From positions 62,001-126,000 of the forward strand of contig NZ_PXZM01000029.1 of NCBI RefSeq assembly GCF_003013395.1: a stretch of DNA of 64,000 nucleotides. Direction: 5' to 3'. Below, piece after piece: positions 59,436 through 64,000 of the stretch. The notes beneath the pieces are model-generated. The model did not search any database and was not told the origin of the DNA. It was given only the letters and a program-made list of their open reading frames with translations. The stretch comes from Brevibacillus fortis. Lineage in GTDB: Bacteria > Bacillota > Bacilli > Brevibacillales > Brevibacillaceae. The first letter of the stretch is position 1. Each line of letters begins with the position of its first letter. Both the position numbers and the translations under genes were made by a program.

Positions 59436-59627
59436 GAATTGTCCTCCTACTTTCTTCCTTACAATTTTATCAACTGTGATCATTCGACAAAAACGGCGAA
59501 ATATCCTTTACAATCGATGGCTTTTTCTCCCTCTAGATATAGTTAAATGCTATTCAGTTTATAATTAATATAGATTTGACTTATATCACCCTGTCGGTAA
59601 AAATTTGATGAAAGGGAGGGGATCCAG

Positions 59628-60428
59628 ATGGCACAAACCAATCAATGGAATGCCGGGCTATACGACACCAAAATGAATTTCGTTTCGGAATACGGCAAAG
59701 AGATAATGGACTGGCTACTGCCGGCTCCAGGAGAAAGCATTCTTGACTTAGGCTGTGGTACAGGCGATCTGTGTGCTCAACTATCGCTTGCGGGAGCTAA
59801 TGTGACAGGAATCGACTTTTCTGCCGCCATGATTGAGGCTGCTCGCCAAAAATATCCGCAGTTAGCCTTTGAAGTAGCCGATGCGCATACGTATCGAACA
59901 GATGTCAGCTACGACGCTGTCTTTTCCAATGCCGCTCTTCACTGGATGAAACGTCCTGCAGAAGTTGTTGAAACCATTTGGTTGGCTCTTACTCCCGGTG
60001 GACGCTTTGTTGCCGAATTTGGAGGACACGGCAATTGCGGACAAATAACAAAGGCATTACGGACTGTTTTAGCACGAAAAGGTATATCGGCAGATGAGCG
60101 CTCACCTTGGTATTTTCCCAGCATGGGAGAGTACACGACCCTTTTGGAAAAGCAAGGCTTCCACGTTGTACTTGCCTCCCATTTTGATCGTCCCACTGTC
60201 ATGGCTGATGGGGACCTGGGGCTTTCGCATTGGTTGAATTCTTTTTGCAGTCCTTTTTTTGCGGGATTGTCCTCAGATGAAATCCAACAGGTATGTAGGG
60301 ACGTCGCTCGCTTACTGCGTCCTGCTTTGTTTCAAGAGGGTAACTGGGTGCTCGATTACAAGCGCATTCGCGTCATTGCCCATAAGAAATCAGAGAACGA
60401 TGCTCTACATGGGGGAGCTGCACGATGA
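59628..60428 (+). CDS. Class I SAM-dependent methyltransferase
   Basis: 266 residues. SAM loop ILDLGCGTGDLCA (38-50), GIDFSAAMIEAARQKYP (~63-79), FEVADAHTY (~83-91), FSNAALHWMKRP (~100-111). The FSNAALHW form resembles trans-aconitate 2-methyltransferase and related small-molecule enzymes. Substrate unknown. Ribosome site AGGGAGGGG. Its stop overlaps the next start (ATGA), coupling it to the racemase-like gene. Confidence 0.85.
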   Translation: MAQTNQWNAGLYDTKMNFVSEYGKEIMDWLLPAPGESILDLGCGTGDLCAQLSLAGANVTGIDFSAAMIEAARQKYPQLAFEVADAHTYRTDVSYDAVFSNAALHWMKRPAEVVETIWLALTPGGRFVAEFGGHGNCGQITKALRTVLARKGISADERSPWYFPSMGEYTTLLEKQGFHVVLASHFDRPTVMADGDLGLSHWLNSFCSPFFAGLSSDEIQQVCRDVARLLRPALFQEGNWVLDYKRIRVIAHKKSENDALHGGAAR

Positions 60429-61099
60429 CCCGTATTGCCTGTCTCCATGGACATCATTCGAATATTTCCCTCTTATCAGATGCGTTCGCAACCTTTGACG
60501 TAGAGCTCATTCATTTTGTTGATCCAGGTCTACTCCTGCAAAACGTGGGAACACCTGTCCATACCAAGGAGCAATCACATGCCAAATTACGTGATCAACT
60601 AACCTGGATGCAGAGCTGCGCCGCAGATGCTATCGTGATCACTTGCACGCAGTATGCCTCGCTGGTAACACCAGAGGATGAGGCAATGGCCACTGTCCCA
60701 ATCTTCACAATCGATGGACCCTTTTTTCATGAGCTTGCCCAGCATACTGAGCCACAAGTTCTGCTGTTCTCCAATCCCGCTACTGTCCAACCTACGATGG
60801 AGCGTCTCGTGAAACACGCCCATTTCCGCAACCTTCATCCAGAGATTCAAATAAACATCGTCGAAAATGCTTTTGCCCTACTCATGGAAAACAAGCAGGA
60901 AGCGTACAGAGAAGCGATAAAGGACGCCCTGTATCACCTCCACCAAACGTTTCCAGACCAACCTATTGCAGTCGCACAGCTCTCCATGGCACCTATTGCC
61001 GATCAGTTTGCAAAGGAAAACGGCTGTGCAATCTCCCATCCTTTATATAGTTTGACGTCGCACATCTCCGCAACGTTGCAATTGTGTTCAAACCGTTGA
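60425..61099 (+). CDS. Asp/Glu racemase-fold protein
   Basis: 224 residues. Two half-sites as in Asp/Glu/hydantoin racemases: VITCTQYASL with the first Cys at 74, but the second half-site VAQLSMAPIADQF (~184-196) has Ser rather than Cys where a second catalytic thiol would sit. So it may be a lyase/isomerase relative or a degenerate enzyme. Translationally coupled to the methyltransferase. Substrate not predictable. Confidence 0.7.
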   Translation: MTRIACLHGHHSNISLLSDAFATFDVELIHFVDPGLLLQNVGTPVHTKEQSHAKLRDQLTWMQSCAADAIVITCTQYASLVTPEDEAMATVPIFTIDGPFFHELAQHTEPQVLLFSNPATVQPTMERLVKHAHFRNLHPEIQINIVENAFALLMENKQEAYREAIKDALYHLHQTFPDQPIAVAQLSMAPIADQFAKENGCAISHPLYSLTSHISATLQLCSNR

Positions 61100-61114
61100 A
61101 AAACGTATGCGTGT

Positions 61115-61164
61115 AAAAAACAGCCCCGTTTGCTTAGGTCTTTGGCCAGTGGCAACGGGGCTGT
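61115..61164. terminator. Bidirectional terminator
   Basis: ACAGCCCCGTT.GC, loop, GGCAACGGGGCTGT, with T runs on the minus side. Confidence 0.88.
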
Positions 61165-61189
61165 CGATATTAACGAATTCGATTGGCTT

Positions 61190-62707
61190 TTACATGCCTT
61201 CGGAGTTGGTCACCAGAACCTCTTCTCCCTCATTCAAGCCGCCTTTGATTTCAATAAAATCATATCCTTCAATACCGATTTCTACGTCTTTCGGCATTGG
61301 ATCTCCGGTACTCGGATCTTTCACCATGACCGTTCCCTGACCTGGACCCAGAATTTCAACCGCATTGCTTGGCAAGCGCAGGACATTCTGTGCTTGGGCG
61401 ACGATAATATCGTTGTCTCCCGTCATCCCATGCTTAAAATCAGCCTTGTCTAGCAGTTCCACTTTTACCGCGAAACGAACTTCCTTTTCTTCCTTCTTTC
61501 CTTCTTTCGGGAGCTCTACGACTTTGCCTTTAAACGGCTCGGTACCAAACGCATACACATAAACATCGACATTTTGTCCGATTTTAATCGCGGGAATATC
61601 AAGCTCTCCAACGGCTGCCATAAAGTAAACAGAAGTTGTGTCCATAATAATGGCTGCAGGTTCTGACCCTGGCGCTTCGCCTTCTTTTACACCTAGCTTG
61701 GTGATTACACCGCTAATTGGCGCTGTTACTTGGTTCTTCGCAATTTCACGCTTTTTCTGCTCCATGTTCAATAAGGACCCTTTTAGCGCTAGTTCTTTTT
61801 CCATCAGCTCCATACCGGACGCTTCCATATCCATCTTGAACAGTTGTTGCCCGACCTTGATTACATCGTCCTTTTTCACATCGATCTTGCCGATTTTGCC
61901 GTACGTACCGGCCAAGATTTCCATTTCATCTGGCAGCTGGAATTCTTTCTGATTTCGGCTTACATATAAGAGGCCCTTATCATCCGTGTACTGTACCACA
62001 CCCTTGTCCCCGACATAAATGGCCCCAGGCTTCTTGACCAATACCTCGACATTGTGAATTCCGCCAGCACCTTCTACTTTTTCACCAATTCTATCCACTT
62101 CCGTGACAACACCATCCACAAAATACATGGAAGTCGGAATGAATACCTTCACTTTTTGACCTACACTGAATCGTTCAGACTCATAGGAAGTGAATTGCCC
62201 AATAATTTTCAAATAGTCGGTATTAGCAAGTTTGGCGACTACTGTTTCTGGTCTGACATCTTGCCCTTCATCCACTGAGACTTCGATGACTTTCCCTTCC
62301 TTGGTAGCCGTGATCTTGTCTTTTTTCTGTTTAATTTCACTTAGTTCTTTTTTCGCTTTTAAAATTTCCAGCTCTAGCTTTTGAATTTCCAGCTGTGCAT
62401 CCGAGCTGTCTATCGTGAACAAGACATCGCCTTTTTTCACAGACTGACCTTCCTTGACTAGCACTCGTTGCACCTTGCCATTGAGCTCTGGCTTGACTTC
62501 CTCACGCGCCTTCGCTTCCACTGTACCTGCTGAGTTGATCGTTTTCTTCACATCACCGCGTTCCACGAGCGCTGTCGGGAAGTTCGGTTTTTCTTCTGGC
62601 TTTTCTTCTGTAACCTCTTCGCCCTTGAAGTACGAATAGCCGTAATAGCTTCCCCCTCCAAGAACGGCCACGACCGTGGCGATTATGATCCATTTTTTCT
62701 TGTTCAT
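61190..62707 (-). CDS. HlyD/MacA-type membrane-fusion adaptor (YknX-like)
   Basis: 505 residues. N-terminal membrane anchor (~6-24), barrel-sandwich half-lipoyl segment with VKPELNGKVQRVLVKEGQSVKKGDVLF (~73-99), a helical hairpin (~110-145) and VTAPISGVITKLGVKEGEAP (~310-330). A long central insertion (~150-310) adds a second lipoyl-like copy. It links an ABC exporter to the outside, as YknX does for YknYZ. ATG 62707 follows GTGGGGAACG. It is 24 nt after the permease stop, an order opposite to yknX-Y-Z. ATPase presumed beyond the window. Confidence 0.87.
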   Translation of the reverse strand: MNKKKWIIIATVVAVLGGGSYYGYSYFKGEEVTEEKPEEKPNFPTALVERGDVKKTINSAGTVEAKAREEVKPELNGKVQRVLVKEGQSVKKGDVLFTIDSSDAQLEIQKLELEILKAKKELSEIKQKKDKITATKEGKVIEVSVDEGQDVRPETVVAKLANTDYLKIIGQFTSYESERFSVGQKVKVFIPTSMYFVDGVVTEVDRIGEKVEGAGGIHNVEVLVKKPGAIYVGDKGVVQYTDDKGLLYVSRNQKEFQLPDEMEILAGTYGKIGKIDVKKDDVIKVGQQLFKMDMEASGMELMEKELALKGSLLNMEQKKREIAKNQVTAPISGVITKLGVKEGEAPGSEPAAIIMDTTSVYFMAAVGELDIPAIKIGQNVDVYVYAFGTEPFKGKVVELPKEGKKEEKEVRFAVKVELLDKADFKHGMTGDNDIIVAQAQNVLRLPSNAVEILGPGQGTVMVKDPSTGDPMPKDVEIGIEGYDFIEIKGGLNEGEEVLVTNSEGM

Positions 62708-62731
62708 CTTACGTTCCCCACATTTCATCTC

Positions 62732-64000
62732 TTATTCAGATCGAATCGCTTGCAGTGCACTTAAACGAGACGCGCGAATCGCCGGGAAGATTCCCGCCAA
62801 TACCCCAATAATAAAGGAGAAGCCAATCGCAAACAGTGCCAGCCAGCTCGGAATGACCGCTAGCTTTGTCGGCTCAGCCTCAGGATCTCCTCCACCGCCA
62901 AAGCCCATGTTCAGACTATCCAAGAGACCGCCAGACGCACCAAAGTAGTTCACGAGCTCAACCGCTCCCCACGCCATGCCAAGACCAGCCAGTCCACCTA
63001 TCAAGCCAATAAAGCCTGATTCCATTAAGAACAGCCAGCGAATATTCAACACAGTGGCTCCGATTACTTTCATGATGCCAATTTCTTTGGTTCGTTCCAA
63101 AATCGACATGATCATCGTATTGACGATTCCAATGGTTGCAACCAGCAAGGAGATTGCTGCAATTCCTCCGAGGACCATCTGTATGACGAAGAAGAAGTTA
63201 TTGATGGTTTCCAGCTCACGTGCAGGCGACCATACTTCAAAGCCCTTTTCCTTCAACGCTTTGACGACACCCTCGACTTTTTCCCGAGATTCTACCTTGA
63301 CTGTAATTCTGTCAAATTCAAATGTATCCTTTTTTGCTTTATCGCGTGAGCGGCGCGATGCACCCTCTTCAACTTCGTCACCTCGACTGCGCGTGACCCA
63401 CTCGTTCAGCTCTTTCACAACGTTAATTGGTACATAAACCGCTGCTGACGAGTTACGTTCTTCAGACTTCTTTAGTTGACCGACAACCTTCACACGCAGT
63501 TCTTTTTTCTCGTATTTCGGTTCATCGTCGATGCGATATTCTCGTGACAAGATGAGAGTCCCTGCTCTGTCTACGAGATTGAAGGCCAGTGCTTCTCCGC
63601 CACCGATATCAGGCGGCGGCATGTTGGACATTTCATTACGGCCACCGCCGGCCTTTCTTCGCCGTTCCTCGCGCTTTTCCTTTTCTACGTCGCGCAATTC
63701 TCTGGAGACATCGAAAGCAACAACGATCTCTTGTGGTGCCCCTGTCAGATAGCTTCCTTTTTCAATGTCATTTTTGCGATAGGCAGCCGACTCACTCACA
63801 TCGACGCCAATAAGCTGTACGTGACCTTCTCGTCTACCTACCTTCAGCTTCGCTTGCTCACGTAATTCTTTTATCGGCATAACTGCCTGAATGCCAGGAA
63901 TCTTTTTTAATTCCTGCACCGCTTGCATATTCAGCTTCTTGACTTTATCCTCTGGAACATCAATCCATTCGCCATTTTCCTCGTACCAACGCAACGGCTC
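62732..64000 (-). CDS. MacB/FtsX-type ABC transporter permease (3' portion)
   Basis: At least 422 residues are visible; the 5' end is outside the window (the frame is open to the edge). A periplasmic MacB-like domain (about the first 270 visible residues) includes GSYLTGAPQEIVVAFDVS. Then come three FtsX helices: GGIAAISLLVATIGIVNTMIMSILERTKEIGIMKVIGA, the middle GLIGGLAGLGMAWGAVE, and IGFSFIIGVLAGIFPAIRASR at the end. Exports peptides or small toxic compounds in related systems. In the same operon as the adaptor. Confidence 0.88.
   Translation of the reverse strand, partial: EPLRWYEENGEWIDVPEDKVKKLNMQAVQELKKIPGIQAVMPIKELREQAKLKVGRREGHVQLIGVDVSESAAYRKNDIEKGSYLTGAPQEIVVAFDVSRELRDVEKEKREERRRKAGGGRNEMSNMPPPDIGGGEALAFNLVDRAGTLILSREYRIDDEPKYEKKELRVKVVGQLKKSEERNSSAAVYVPINVVKELNEWVTRSRGDEVEEGASRRSRDKAKKDTFEFDRITVKVESREKVEGVVKALKEKGFEVWSPARELETINNFFFVIQMVLGGIAAISLLVATIGIVNTMIMSILERTKEIGIMKVIGATVLNIRWLFLMESGFIGLIGGLAGLGMAWGAVELVNYFGASGGLLDSLNMGFGGGGDPEAEPTKLAVIPSWLALFAIGFSFIIGVLAGIFPAIRASRLSALQAIRSE

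Overview
The window reads as chromosomal DNA of a low-to-mid GC, spore-forming, S-layer-bearing Bacillales organism. Brevibacillus or a close relative in Paenibacillaceae is the best guess. The evidence is Bacillus-type gene neighbourhoods (ylbO-ylbP-ylbQ-bshC, yqgX/yqgY/yqgZ, ylaG-ylaH-ylaJ-ylaK, yngE-F-G-HB-H), bacillithiol synthesis, an SLH-domain surface protein, sporulation lipoproteins, a SigG-type promoter, and classical S-box and L-box leaders. I saw no prophage, insertion sequence, CRISPR array, rRNA or tRNA. Gene density is high, most genes have strong AGGAGG-type ribosome sites, and many convergent pairs share a bidirectional terminator.

Layout. 1-6.1 kb: the 5' part of S-adenosylhomocysteinase, a LysR regulator divergent from an APC amino-acid permease, an SLH-domain protein and bshC. 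6.2-8.2 kb: an XRE-cupin regulator, a DUF3397 membrane protein and panE. 8.4-13.3 kb: a complete yng-type leucine/methylglutaconyl-CoA degradation operon (biotin carboxylase, biotinyl carrier, HMG-CoA lyase, crotonase, carboxyltransferase) with a cre-like site before its first gene. 13.6-24.2 kb: ylbP, an RsfA-family regulator, a divergent crotonase lacking both catalytic glutamates, an MgsR/Spx-type regulator, a Cys-rich winged-helix regulator, a DUF2626 protein, a MidA-type methyltransferase, a coiled-coil secreted protein, a CapA lipoprotein, a YqgX-type hydrolase, small envelope proteins and a DinB protein. 24.5-36.4 kb: PhoH/YlaK and a YlaJ lipoprotein, the SAM-riboswitch-controlled metI-metC operon, small proteins, an Asp-rich secreted protein, YlaH, glutathione peroxidase, TypA, a second YlaJ-type lipoprotein and speD.

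36.4-48.4 kb: a structured speD leader, GNAT, DUF4446, YktB, nitronate monooxygenase, speA (arginine decarboxylase), a DHODH-like/membrane fusion, a secreted beta-propeller protein, an SR1-like dual-function RNA with the SR1P peptide, and an alpha/beta hydrolase. 48.5-57.3 kb: DUF3055, an Hpr-like MarR regulator, DUF1885, an inverted-repeat-rich gene-free stretch, DUF4912, a secreted protein, a DnaA-box cluster, the lysine-riboswitch-controlled dap operon, a Fur-box-controlled flavodoxin, GNAT and EcsC. 57.4-64 kb: a large secreted protein, a methyltransferase with an Asp/Glu-racemase-like partner, and the 3' end of a MacB/FtsX-type export operon.

How the parts connect. Sulfur and one-carbon metabolism recurs (SAH hydrolase, MetI/MetC, SpeD, bacillithiol synthesis). 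Polyamine synthesis is represented by SpeA and SpeD. The best candidate for something undescribed is the speD 5' leader (about 36400-36470). It starts about 15 nt after a good promoter and can fold into a bulged stem, a second perfect stem and an enclosed H-type pseudoknot, and it matches no riboswitch class I can name. Next are a DHODH-like protein that lost its catalytic motifs and gained a duplicated HDR-motif membrane domain, and a class-III aminotransferase built into the acetyl-DAP lysine operon.
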